DNA of 64,000 nucleotides from Amycolatopsis methanolica 239 (GCF_000739085.1 NZ_CP009110.1:2046001-2110000), one strand, 5' to 3'. Shown: positions 16,620-24,930, counted from the stretch's first letter. Translations and numbers: made by a program. Notes: generated by a model not told the origin, from the letters alone.

Positions 16620-19432
16620 CGGTGGTCGCGGACGAGCGCGTGGCCCGGTTCCTCGCGGAGCTGGGCCGCGCGCTCACCGGTGAGGTCGAGTCCGGCACGA
16701 CGGCGCGCGCGACCTACAGCATGGACGCGTCGAACTACCGGCACGTGCCGCTGGCGGTCGTGTTCCCGTCCACTGTGGAGGATCTGGAGACGACGGTCCG
16801 GCTGTGCCGGGAGTTCCGGATCCCCCTCACCGCGCGCGGCGCGGGCACCAGCATCGGCGGGCAGGCGCTCGGCGAAGGTGTCGTGGTCGACTACAGCAGG
16901 CACCTGAACCGGGTGCTGGAGATCGACCCGGAGGCGCGGACCGCGCGCGTGCAGCCCGGCGTGGTGCTGGACGCGTTGCGCGCGGCGGCCGCCCCGCACG
17001 GGCTGACGTTCGGGCCGGACCCGTCGACCCACAGCCGCTGCACGATCGGCGGGATGGTGGGCAACGACGCGTGCGGCTCGCACTCGGTGGCGTGGGGGCG
17101 GACCGCGGACAACGTGGTCGCGCTGGACGTGCTGACCGCGGACGGGACGCGGCTGGCGATCGGGCCGTCGCTGCCGGACGATCCGCGGGTCGCCGAGTCG
17201 AAGCAGCTCGCCCTGGACAACCTGGCGCTGCTGCGCACGTCGTTCCCGTCGATCCCGCGGCGCGTCTCGGGGTATGCGCTGGACCAGCTGCTGCCGGAGA
17301 ACGGGACGAACCTGGTCCGGGCCCTGGTCGGCACCGAGGGCACCTGCGTGCTGCTGACCGAGATCACCGTGCGGCTGGTGCCCGCGCCCGCGGCCCGCGC
17401 GCTGGTCGTCGCGGGCTACGCGGACGACATCGCGGCCGCCGACGCGGTGCCGTCGGTGCTGCCGCTGAAGCCGTTGACCGTCGAGGGCATGGGCCGCGAC
17501 CTCATCGACTCGCTGTTGATGCGCCGGTCGCACCCGGCCGTCGACCTGCTGCCGGAGGGGCGCGGCTGGCTGTTCGTCGAGGTCGGGGGAGCGGACCCGG
17601 CGGAGGCGGCGGCCCGGGCTTCCGAAGTCGCGGCGGCCCTGGAACGGGACACCGGCGCGGCGACGGTCGTGGAGACGCGGTCGGCGGACCAGTGGGTGCT
17701 GTGGTCGGTGCGGGAGGCCGCGGCCGGGATCGTGACCCGCATGGCGGACGGTTCCGAGGCGTGGCCGGGCTGGGAGGACTCCGCGGTGCCGCCCGCGAAC
17801 CTCGGCGCTTACCTGCGGGATTTCCGCGCCCTGCTGGGGAAGTACGGGCTGCGGGGTGTCCCCTATGGACACTTCGGCGAGGGGTGCGTGCACGTGCGCA
17901 TCAACTTCGGCTTGACCAGCGAGGAGGGCAGGCGGCAGTTCCGGGCGTTCATGGAGGACGCGGCGGACCTGGTGGTGCGGCACGGCGGATCGTTGTCTGG
18001 CGAGCACGGCGACGGGCAGGCGCGGGCGGAGCTGCTGTCGCGGATGTACCCGCCGGAGATCCTGGCGCTGTTCGAGCGGTTCAAGGCGATCTGGGACCCC
18101 GGGGACCTGCTCAACCCCGGGAATCTGGTGCGGCCCCGGAAGCTGGACGCGGACCTGCGGTTCGACGGGCCGGTGCGGTCGCTGCCGGTGACGTTGAAGT
18201 ACCCGCACGACGGGGGCAGCCTGGCGACCGCGACGCGCCGGTGCGTCGGCGTCGGGGGATGTGTCGACAAGTCGTCCGGCGTGATGTGCCCGAGCTACAT
18301 GGTCACCGGGCGCGAGGAGCACTCGACGCGCGGGCGGTCGCGGCTGCTGTTCGAGATGATGCGCGGCGAGACGGTCACCGACGGCTGGCGCTCCACCGAG
18401 GTGCTGGAGGCGCTGGACCTGTGCCTGGCGTGCAAGGGTTGTCTGTCCGACTGCCCGGTCAACGTGGACATGGCGTCGTACAAGGCGGAGTTCCTGCACC
18501 AGCACTACGCGGGGCGGCTTCGCCCGGCGAGCCACTACACGCTCGGGTTCCTGCCGGTGCTGGCGCGGCTGGCGTCGGGCGCGCCGCGGCTGGCGAACCG
18601 CGTGCTGGGCGGGCGGTTGTCCGGGCTGGTGAAGAAGGCGGGCGGGATCACGCCGGAGCGGTCGCTGCCGCGGTTCGCGCCGCGGACGTTCCGGCGCGGG
18701 TTCCGGGCGCAGGAGCGGGGGCGGCCGCGGGTGGTGTTGTGGCCGGATACGTTCACGAACTTCCTGTCGCCCGAGGTCGGCCACGACGCGGTGCGGGTGC
18801 TGGAGCACGCCGGGTTCGACGTGGTGCTGCCGTCGTCGTCGGTGTGCTGCGGGCTCACCTGGATCTCGACCGGGCAGCTCGGCGTGGCGCGCCGCGTGCT
18901 GCGGCGGACGTTGCGGGTGCTGCGGCCGGAACTGGAGGCGGGGACGCCGATCGTGGGCCTGGAGCCGAGCTGCCTGGCGGTCTTCCGGCACGACTCGCGG
19001 GAGCTGCTGGACGACCACGAGCTGCACGGGCTGCCGTCGCAGGCGTTCACGCTGGCGGAGTTCCTGGAGAAGTACGCGCCGGACGTGTCCTTCCCGGCGG
19101 TCGAGGCGTCGGCGATCACGCAACAGCACTGCCACCAGCACGCGGTGATGGGCAACGCGGCGGACGAACGGTTGCTCCGCCGGGTGGGAGTGCGGAACCG
19201 GACGCTGGACTCGGGGTGCTGCGGGCTGGCCGGCAACTTCGGGGTCGAAAAGGGGCACTACGAGGTGTCGGTCGCCGCGGCGAACCGGGTGCTGGTGCCC
19301 GAGGTGGAGGCCGCGTCCCCGGACACGATGGTGCTCGCGGACGGCTTCAGCTGCCGCACCCAGATCGACGACCTCACCGGACGGCAGGCGCTGCACCTGG
19401 CGCAGGTACTCGCACGGGCGCTCGACACCTGA
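16616..19432 (+). CDS. FAD-linked, Fe-S-containing D-2-hydroxyacid dehydrogenase (D-2-hydroxyglutarate/D-lactate type)
   Basis: A 938-residue fusion: FAD-binding PCMH domain (RGAGTSIGGQALGEG; TIGGMVGNDACGSHS), FAD-oxidase C-terminal domain (GHFGEGCVHVRINF; HGGSLSGEHGDGQARAELL), a double-cluster ferredoxin domain (CVGVGGCVDKSSGVMCPSYMVTG; CLACKGCLSDCP), and two Cys-Cys-Gly domains (SVCCGLTW and GCCGLAGNFG). This is the single-chain architecture of bacterial D-2-hydroxyglutarate and D-lactate dehydrogenases that feed electrons to quinone. With the transhydrogenase upstream, D-2-hydroxyglutarate is the more logical substrate. An ATGA overlap couples it to the FmdB gene. Confidence 0.88.
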   Translation: MTVVADERVARFLAELGRALTGEVESGTTARATYSMDASNYRHVPLAVVFPSTVEDLETTVRLCREFRIPLTARGAGTSIGGQALGEGVVVDYSRHLNRVLEIDPEARTARVQPGVVLDALRAAAAPHGLTFGPDPSTHSRCTIGGMVGNDACGSHSVAWGRTADNVVALDVLTADGTRLAIGPSLPDDPRVAESKQLALDNLALLRTSFPSIPRRVSGYALDQLLPENGTNLVRALVGTEGTCVLLTEITVRLVPAPAARALVVAGYADDIAAADAVPSVLPLKPLTVEGMGRDLIDSLLMRRSHPAVDLLPEGRGWLFVEVGGADPAEAAARASEVAAALERDTGAATVVETRSADQWVLWSVREAAAGIVTRMADGSEAWPGWEDSAVPPANLGAYLRDFRALLGKYGLRGVPYGHFGEGCVHVRINFGLTSEEGRRQFRAFMEDAADLVVRHGGSLSGEHGDGQARAELLSRMYPPEILALFERFKAIWDPGDLLNPGNLVRPRKLDADLRFDGPVRSLPVTLKYPHDGGSLATATRRCVGVGGCVDKSSGVMCPSYMVTGREEHSTRGRSRLLFEMMRGETVTDGWRSTEVLEALDLCLACKGCLSDCPVNVDMASYKAEFLHQHYAGRLRPASHYTLGFLPVLARLASGAPRLANRVLGGRLSGLVKKAGGITPERSLPRFAPRTFRRGFRAQERGRPRVVLWPDTFTNFLSPEVGHDAVRVLEHAGFDVVLPSSSVCCGLTWISTGQLGVARRVLRRTLRVLRPELEAGTPIVGLEPSCLAVFRHDSRELLDDHELHGLPSQAFTLAEFLEKYAPDVSFPAVEASAITQQHCHQHAVMGNAADERLLRRVGVRNRTLDSGCCGLAGNFGVEKGHYEVSVAAANRVLVPEVEAASPDTMVLADGFSCRTQIDDLTGRQALHLAQVLARALDT

Positions 19433-19477
19433 CCCGCACACCCCGCCACCCAAGCGACAAACCCACCACCCGAAGCA

Positions 19478-19604
19478 GCCAACACACCGCCTGGAGCGGC
19501 CAACACACCGCCTGGAGCGGCCAACACGCCGGCGGCCCGGCGTGTTGGCCGCTCGTGGCGCCGTGTTTGCCCTTCGTGGCGGTGTGTTGGCCGTTCCGGG
19601 ACGG
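19478..19604. repeat. mirror-arranged 21-bp repeat array
   Basis: Three direct units spaced exactly 21 bases apart start with GCCAACAC (19478, 19499, 19520). They are followed by three inverted units with GTGTTKGCC at 19542, 19563 and 19584, again 21 bases apart. The first two direct copies are identical over 21 bases. The array can fold on itself into one long hairpin. It lies between the FAD/Fe-S gene and the AcoR-like regulator, with no gene in 19433-19696. It looks like an intergenic repeat element rather than a gene. Confidence 0.75.
19515..19554 (+). terminator. strong hairpin terminator inside the repeat array
   Basis: A perfect 17-bp stem: left arm 19515-19531 (GAGCGGCCAACACGCCG), loop 19532-19537, right arm 19538-19554. 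It begins 83 bases after the stop of the FAD/Fe-S gene. There is no U-tract, as is common for GC-rich actinobacterial terminators. Confidence 0.6.
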
Positions 19605-19696
19605 GTGGCCGGCACCCCCGGACGGGGGCAACCGCTCGACCTGCGGCGTTAACCGTTGCTAACGTGGCTCGGGCATCGGCGCCAAGGGAGGCGAGG

Positions 19697-21298
19697 ATGG
19701 AGAGCGCAGCGTTGCGGCCCGAGATCGCCAAGTCGTGGCGCCGGGCGGAGCTGTCGGGGCTCCGGCCGGACGCCGCGGTCGACCGGCTCACCGTCGCGGA
19801 CATCGATCGTCGCAGCAGGCTCGTTCTCGCCGCCGAACCCGTCCTCGACCAGGCGACCCGCGAGCTCGCCGGCACCGCCTTCAGCCTCATCCTCGCCGAC
19901 CGCGACGCCTGGATCGTCGACCGGCGCTTCGGCGAGCGCCAGCTGGAATCGACCCTCGACCGGCTCGGCGTCGTCCCCGGCAGGCGCTTCACCGAGGAGA
20001 ACACCGGCACCAACTCGATCGCCACGGTCTTCGAGCTGCGCCAGGGCCTCGCCGTGCACGGGCACGAGCATTTCATCGACAGCTTCAAGCCCTTCGCCTG
20101 CTACGGCCACCCGATCACGCACCCGGTGACCCGCCGCCTGGAGGGCGTCCTCGACATCACCTGCCCGGCCGACCACGCCAGCCCGCTGCTCGGCCCGTTC
20201 CTGCGCCGCGCGGTCGCCGACATCGAGCAGCGCCTGCTGGAGGGCTCCCGCGCGGCCGAGCAGCGCATGCTCGCCGCCTACCAGGCCGCCGCCCTCAACC
20301 GCCTGCGCCCGGTCCTGGTGCTGGGCGACGACGTCGTCCTCGCCAACGCCGCCGCCACCGACCTGCTCGACGCCGCCGACCACGCCGTCCTCCGCGGGCT
20401 CGCCATGGACGCCCCGTTCGGCGTCCGGCAGGCCCGCAGCGTGCGGCTGTCCTCCGGCCGCGTCGCCGACGTGTCCTTCGAGCGCATCACCGGCGCGTCC
20501 GGCGTGCTGTTCGAGCTGGAACCGCCCACGGTGCAAGCGATCCCGCGGCGCGCCACCCCGCGGCCGGTGCAGCGGGACTTCACCACCTACCGCGAACAAC
20601 GCACGCACGTCCTCATCAGCGGCGAGCCCGGCACCGGCCGTTCGACGGTGGCCCGCGAGCTGGCGGGGGAGTCCGCGCTGGCCGTGCTCGACGCGGTGGA
20701 CGCCCAGCGCTGGGCGCCGACCCTGGACCAGCTCGTCGCGTCGCACACTGGGCTCCTGGTGATCGAGAACATCGCCCTGCTGCCCGCGGACGCCGCCGCC
20801 CGGGTCGGCGCCGTCATGGACCGCGGCTGGTTCGCGTTCACCGGCCCGCCGCCGTCCGAGCTGACCGGCCCCGCCGCCGACCTCGCCAGCCGCTGCATCG
20901 CCCGCCGGGAACTGGCCCCGCTCCGCTCCCGGCGGGACGAACTGCCCGCACTGGTCGCGGCGATGCTGGCCGACCTCGGCTCGACCCTCCGGTTCGTGCC
21001 CAGCACGCTGGAGGTGCTCGCCGCGCAGCCGTGGCCGGGCAACCTGCGTGAGCTGAAGGCGCTGCTGCGGCACGTCGCGGCCGGCCGCGCGTGCGGTGAC
21101 GTGCTGCCGCGTGACCTGCCGGAGGCCTACCAGGGCAGCCCGAGGGCACGCCACCTCACGCCGATCGAGCAGCTCGAACACGACGCGATCGCCGCCGCGC
21201 TGCGGGACTGCGGCGGCAACAAGGCCCACGCCGCGAAACTGCTCGGCATCAGCCGCTCGACGCTGCACCGCCGGGTGCGGACCCTGGGGCTGAGCTGA
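19697..21298 (+). CDS. AcoR-like Fis-family activator (GAF + degenerate AAA+ + HTH)
   Basis: A 533-residue regulator. GAF-type sensor about residues 50-190 (FSLILADRDAWIVDRR; FTEENTGTNSIATVFELRQGLAVHGHEHFIDSFKPFACYGHPI), a reduced AAA+ domain (Walker A GEPGTGRST; end QPWPGNLRELKALLRH), and a Fis HTH (DCGGNKAHAAKLLGISRSTLHRRVRTLGL). The GAFTGA loop that contacts sigma-54 is absent and the Walker B is weak, as in actinobacterial AcoR/MimR relatives, so it must work with sigma-70-type polymerase. ATG 19697 has a GGGAGGCGAGG ribosome-binding site. It probably controls the alcohol/aldehyde genes at 21.2-24.8 kb. Confidence 0.88.
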   Translation: MESAALRPEIAKSWRRAELSGLRPDAAVDRLTVADIDRRSRLVLAAEPVLDQATRELAGTAFSLILADRDAWIVDRRFGERQLESTLDRLGVVPGRRFTEENTGTNSIATVFELRQGLAVHGHEHFIDSFKPFACYGHPITHPVTRRLEGVLDITCPADHASPLLGPFLRRAVADIEQRLLEGSRAAEQRMLAAYQAAALNRLRPVLVLGDDVVLANAAATDLLDAADHAVLRGLAMDAPFGVRQARSVRLSSGRVADVSFERITGASGVLFELEPPTVQAIPRRATPRPVQRDFTTYREQRTHVLISGEPGTGRSTVARELAGESALAVLDAVDAQRWAPTLDQLVASHTGLLVIENIALLPADAAARVGAVMDRGWFAFTGPPPSELTGPAADLASRCIARRELAPLRSRRDELPALVAAMLADLGSTLRFVPSTLEVLAAQPWPGNLRELKALLRHVAAGRACGDVLPRDLPEAYQGSPRARHLTPIEQLEHDAIAAALRDCGGNKAHAAKLLGISRSTLHRRVRTLGLS

Positions 21299-21713
21299 TC
21301 TTGCCGAGCAGCGGCGTCTCGTCGACGTACCGCATCTCGTAGACGCGCTCGGTGAACCGCCAGCCGTCCGGGGTGCGCCGGTAGCGGTCGTGGTAGATCG
21401 CGTGGTTGGCGTGCGAGCTGCCGTCGCGGAAGCGCCCGAACTCGGCGATGTAGGCGCGCCCGGTCGCGGTGTCGCCGTCGATCCGGATCACGCCGGGGTG
21501 GGCGGTCTGCACGAAGAACTCCCAGTGCGCCTGCAGCCGCTCGATGCCGGCGCGGATCTCGCCCGGCCCGGTGAAGTCGGCGACGGGCGGGATGCACCAG
21601 CGGCCGTCCGCCGTGAACAGGGAGGCGAACCGGTCGTAGTCCCGCACCATCCCGGCGTCGGTGAAGTCGCCGCGCAGCGCCTCGATCTCGACGCGGTTTT
21701 CGAACGCGGTCAC
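21249..21713 (-). CDS. SnoaL/NTF2-like protein
   Basis: A 154-residue protein with the SnoaL-like cone fold pattern: N-terminal helix, DYDRFASLFTADGRWCIPP, HPGVIRIDGDTATGRAYIAEFGRF and a C-terminal strand set (HDRYRRTPDGWRFTERVYEMRYVDE). Starts at GTG 21713, which overlaps the DoxX stop (GTGA). Its 3' end runs 50 bases into the convergent regulator gene. SnoaL-like proteins can be small isomerases, hydratases or binding partners. The role here is unknown, but its linkage to an alcohol/aldehyde oxidation set is clear. Confidence 0.8.
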   Translation of the reverse strand: MTAFENRVEIEALRGDFTDAGMVRDYDRFASLFTADGRWCIPPVADFTGPGEIRAGIERLQAHWEFFVQTAHPGVIRIDGDTATGRAYIAEFGRFRDGSSHANHAIYHDRYRRTPDGWRFTERVYEMRYVDETPLLGKISSAPGSAPGGAASSG

Positions 21714-22054
21714 GCGAACCACCCCCAGGCCACGACGGCGGCCAGCACGAGCAGCACCACGGGCACCGCCACGACTTTCGTTTCCCGGCGGCGGAGGTGC
21801 AGCACGATCGCCCCGGCCATCAGCAGCACCAGCCCGGTGGCCGCGAGCGGCGACAGCACCGGCGCGATGTCCAGCGCGGCGGGCAGGATCAGCCCTGCCG
21901 CGGCGAGCACCTCCAGCACCCCGATGGTCTTGCCGAGGCCGAGTGTGAGCCGGGCGGCGGCCAGCTTTTCCGCTGGTTGCGCCAGTTTGACGGCCCCGCT
22001 GGCCAGGAAAACGGCTGCCAGCGCGGCCGCGATGATCCACAACGCGATGTCCAT
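21710..22054 (-). CDS. DoxX-family membrane protein
   Basis: A 114-residue protein with four hydrophobic helices (WIIAAALAAVFLASGAVKL; IGVLEVLAAAGLILPAAL; LSPLAATGLVLLMAGAIVLHL; VVAVPVVLLVLAAVVAWG). The FLASGAVKL...P and GVLEVLAAAGLILP pieces are the DoxX signature. It begins the minus-strand pair with the SnoaL-like gene and diverges from the aldehyde dehydrogenase, the shared 114-base gap holding a perfect palindrome (22095-22109). Confidence 0.82.
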   Translation of the reverse strand: MDIALWIIAAALAAVFLASGAVKLAQPAEKLAAARLTLGLGKTIGVLEVLAAAGLILPAALDIAPVLSPLAATGLVLLMAGAIVLHLRRRETKVVAVPVVLLVLAAVVAWGWFA

Positions 22055-22094
22055 GCCGGTCCGACGACGCAGCCCCGCGTGATGTGAGGTCACT

Positions 22095-22109
22095 GTGTCA
22101 AGTTGACAC
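22095..22109. promoter_or_regulatory. palindrome between divergent DoxX and aldehyde dehydrogenase genes
   Basis: GTGTCAA-G-TTGACAC is a perfect 15-bp palindrome placed 40 bases from the DoxX start and 59 bases from the aldehyde dehydrogenase start. It is a good candidate site for the nearby AcoR-like activator, whose Fis-type HTH binds dyad sequences. The TTGACA half may double as a -35 element. Confidence 0.55.
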
Positions 22110-22168
22110 GGTTAGCGCGCTGTTGCGCAGGTCACCATTACCGCCACGTCCACGACGAGGAGGTTGGT

Positions 22169-23668
22169 GTGACTGCGGTAGCGGAGCAGACCGTGCGGCC
22201 GGCGGTTCGGGAGTTCGTGTCCGGGACCAAGCAGCTGCTGATCGGCGGGCAGTGGGTGAACGCGGCGTCGGGCCGGACGTTCCCCACCTTCGACCCCGCC
22301 ACGGGGGAAAAGATCACCGAGGTGGCGCACGGCGCCGCCGAGGACGTCGACCGCGCGGTGGCCGCGGCGCGGCGCGCGTTCGAGGACGGGCCGTGGTCCC
22401 GCACCACGCCGTCCGAGCGGCAGCGCCTGATCTGGCGCGTCGGCGACCTGCTGCTGGAGCGCGCCGAGCAGTTCGCGCAGCTGGAGGCGCTGGACAACGG
22501 CAAGTCCGTGGCGGTCGCGCAGGGCGTCGACGTCGCCTGGGCGGCCGACATCTTCCACTACTACGCCGGGTGGGCGACCAAGATCGAGGGCCGCACGATC
22601 ACCCCGTCGGTGCCGTGGATCCCGGGCAGCCAGTGGCACGCCTACACGCTGCGGGAACCGGTCGGCGTGTGCGCGCAGATCATCCCGTGGAACTTCCCGC
22701 TGGTGATGGCGGCGTTCAAGCTGGCGCCGGCGCTCGCGGCGGGCAACACCGTCATCCTGAAGCCGGCCGAGCAGACCCCGCTGACGGCGTTGCTGCTCGG
22801 CGAGCTGTTCTGTGAAGCCGGGTTCCCGGACGGCGTGGTCAACATCCTCACCGGGTTCGGTGACGCGGGCGCCGCGCTGGCCGCGCACGACGACGTCGAC
22901 AAGGTCGCGTTCACCGGCTCCACCGAGGTGGGCAAGAAGATCGTGGACGCGGCCAAGGGCAACTTGAAGAAGGTGTCGCTGGAGCTGGGCGGCAAGAGCC
23001 CCAACATCGTGTTCGCCGACGCCGACCTGGAGGCCGCGATCCCCGGCTCGGCCAACGCCTGGCTGTTCAACCACGGCCAGTGCTGCGTGGCGGGCACGCG
23101 GTTGTTCGTGGAGGAGTCGATCTTCGACGAGTTCACCCAGGGCGTCGCCGAGTTCGCGAGCCAGGTCAAGATCGGCCCGGGCCTGGACCCGACGACGCAG
23201 CTGGGCCCGCTCGTGTCGCAGGAGCAGCTCGACCGGGTCACCAGCTACCTGCGGCAGGGCATCGCGGACGGCGCCCGCGCCCTGACCGGGGGTGGCCGCC
23301 ACGGCGACTCCGGGTACTACGTCGAGCCGACCGTGCTGGTGGACGTGCGCGACGACATGAGCGTGGTGCGCGAGGAGATCTTCGGCCCGGTCGTGGCCGC
23401 GATCCCGTTCTCGGCCGAGGACGGCCTCGCCGCGGCCGCGAACAACACCGAGTACGGCCTGGCCGCGGGGATCTGGACGCGGGACATCTCGCGCGCGCAT
23501 CGGGTGGCGAAGCAGATCAAGGCCGGTTCGGTGTGGGTCAACTGCTACAACGGCTTCGACACCGCGATCCCGTTCGGCGGGTACAAGCAGTCCGGCTGGG
23601 GCCGCGAGCTCGGCGCCGAGGCCATCGACCTCTACACCCAGACCAAAGCCGTCAACGTCGCGCTCTGA
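22169..23668 (+). CDS. NAD-dependent aldehyde dehydrogenase
   Basis: A 499-residue member of the ALDH superfamily. The NAD site is IIPWNFPLVM and FTGSTEVGKKI, the catalytic Glu is in SLELGGKSPN and the catalytic Cys is in FNHGQCCVAGTR. The overall sequence is of the betaine/phenylacetaldehyde/acetaldehyde class II type. Starts at GTG 22169 behind an AGGAGG (22158-22163). It is 11 bases upstream of the NDMA-dependent alcohol dehydrogenase, so the pair would turn an alcohol into an acid in two steps. Confidence 0.92.
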   Translation: MTAVAEQTVRPAVREFVSGTKQLLIGGQWVNAASGRTFPTFDPATGEKITEVAHGAAEDVDRAVAAARRAFEDGPWSRTTPSERQRLIWRVGDLLLERAEQFAQLEALDNGKSVAVAQGVDVAWAADIFHYYAGWATKIEGRTITPSVPWIPGSQWHAYTLREPVGVCAQIIPWNFPLVMAAFKLAPALAAGNTVILKPAEQTPLTALLLGELFCEAGFPDGVVNILTGFGDAGAALAAHDDVDKVAFTGSTEVGKKIVDAAKGNLKKVSLELGGKSPNIVFADADLEAAIPGSANAWLFNHGQCCVAGTRLFVEESIFDEFTQGVAEFASQVKIGPGLDPTTQLGPLVSQEQLDRVTSYLRQGIADGARALTGGGRHGDSGYYVEPTVLVDVRDDMSVVREEIFGPVVAAIPFSAEDGLAAAANNTEYGLAAGIWTRDISRAHRVAKQIKAGSVWVNCYNGFDTAIPFGGYKQSGWGRELGAEAIDLYTQTKAVNVAL

Positions 23669-23679
23669 GGAGAATCCGC

Positions 23680-24789
23680 ATGAAGGTCAAGGCAGCTGTA
23701 CTCACGGACTTCAGGACCCCGTTCGAGATCACCGAGCTGGACCTGGACGGCCCGCGGGAGGGCGAGGTCCTGATCCGGTACGTCGCGGCCGGCTTGTGCC
23801 ACTCGGACCTGCACCTCTCCGACGGCGACCTGCCGCCGCGGTTCCCGATCGTCGGCGGGCACGAGGGTGCCGGGATCATCGAGGAGGTCGGGCCGGGCGT
23901 CACGAAGGTCAAGCCCGGTGACCACGTGGTGTGCTCGTTCATCCCGAACTGCGGCACGTGCCGCTATTGTGCGACGGGGCGCCAGAGCCTGTGCGACATG
24001 GGTGCGACGATCCTGGAGGGGAGCTTCCCGGACGGCAGCTTCCGGTTCCACAAGGGCGGGGTCGACTACGGCCAGATGTGCATGCTCGGCACTTTCGCTG
24101 AATACTCGACGATCTCGCAGCACTCGGTGGTCAAAGTGGACGAAAGCGTGCCGCTGGAGACCGCGGTGCTCGTCGGCTGCGGTGTCCCGACCGGGTGGGG
24201 CACGGCCGTGTACGCGGGGGACGTGCGGCCGGGTGAAACCGTGGTGATCTACGGGATCGGCGGGATCGGCATCAACTCGGTGCAGGGTGCGGCGCACGCC
24301 GGGGCGAAGAACGTCGTGGTGGTCGACCCGCTGGCGTTCAAGCGGGACACCGCGCTGAAGCTGGGAGCCACCCACGCCTTCGCGACGGCGGGTGAGGCGC
24401 ACGAGGTGGTCACCGAGCTGACCCGCGGGCAGGGCGCGGACAAGGCGCTGGTCACGGTCGGGGTGGTGGACGAAGAGGTGATGTCGGCGGCGTTCGACGT
24501 CGTCGGCAAGGGCGGGGTCGTCGTGGTGACGGGCCTGGCGGACCCCGCGAAGGCGACGATCCACGTCTCCGGCGCGGTGCTCACCCTGTGGGAGAAGACG
24601 ATCAAGGGGAGCCTCTTCGGCAGTGGTAACCCGCAGCGGGACATCCTCAAGATGCTGGACCTCTACCAGGCGGGCACATTGAAGCTGGACGAGCTGGTCA
24701 CCAACCGGTACCGCCTGGAGGACGTCAACCAGGGGTACGAGGACCTGGTGGCAGGCAAGAACATCCGAGGCGTAGTCGTACACGGCTAA
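23680..24789 (+). CDS. NDMA-dependent (mycofactocin-type) zinc alcohol dehydrogenase
   Basis: A 369-residue zinc alcohol dehydrogenase. Catalytic zinc ligands are in CHSDLH and GGHEGAG, the structural zinc set is CGTCRYCATGRQSLC, and the cofactor motif is GIGGIGINSVQGA. The insert ILEGSFPDGSFRFHKGGVDYGQMCMLGTFAEYSTISQHSVVKVDE is typical of the TIGR03989 family, which keeps NAD bound and hands electrons to mycofactocin (or the dye NDMA). No mycofactocin genes lie in this window. It is co-transcribed with the aldehyde dehydrogenase. Confidence 0.9.
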   Translation: MKVKAAVLTDFRTPFEITELDLDGPREGEVLIRYVAAGLCHSDLHLSDGDLPPRFPIVGGHEGAGIIEEVGPGVTKVKPGDHVVCSFIPNCGTCRYCATGRQSLCDMGATILEGSFPDGSFRFHKGGVDYGQMCMLGTFAEYSTISQHSVVKVDESVPLETAVLVGCGVPTGWGTAVYAGDVRPGETVVIYGIGGIGINSVQGAAHAGAKNVVVVDPLAFKRDTALKLGATHAFATAGEAHEVVTELTRGQGADKALVTVGVVDEEVMSAAFDVVGKGGVVVVTGLADPAKATIHVSGAVLTLWEKTIKGSLFGSGNPQRDILKMLDLYQAGTLKLDELVTNRYRLEDVNQGYEDLVAGKNIRGVVVHG

Positions 24790-24870
24790 ACGCAACCGGA
24801 AGCCGGCAACGAAAAGTAAGCGACTACCCCCAACCAGACCTCCCCCGCCCCCGATCCACAGCCGATCCTT

Positions 24871-24930
24871 AGTCGCCGACCAGGCGTGTCAAGGTACTCT
24901 TTCCCGCCTTGACACGACTGCTCGGCGACT
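24871..24930 (+). terminator. large inverted repeat, probable terminator
   Basis: The arms AGTCGCCGA ... CGTGTCAAGG and CCTTGACACG ... TCGGCGACT pair over two blocks (9 and 10 bp) separated by a small internal loop, around a 12-base loop. It begins 82 bases after the alcohol dehydrogenase stop. There is no gene in 24790-25056; the sequence on both sides is unusually A-rich for this genome. Confidence 0.6.

Noticed and set aside
19478-19604. CRISPR array
   Set aside because: Units are contiguous at 21 bases with no unique spacers, and half of them are inverted.
16259-19615. A 1118-codon open frame on the minus strand opposite the FAD/Fe-S gene
   Set aside because: It is Arg/His/Pro-rich with no family motifs and is exactly antisense to a well-supported gene; GC-rich codon bias leaves the opposite strand open.
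24871-24930. A second regulator site related to GTGTCAA-G-TTGACAC
   Set aside because: It shares GTGTCAA/TTGACAC words with 22095-22109, but they are 14 or more bases apart and lie within a larger hairpin after the operon, so a terminator is the simpler reading.
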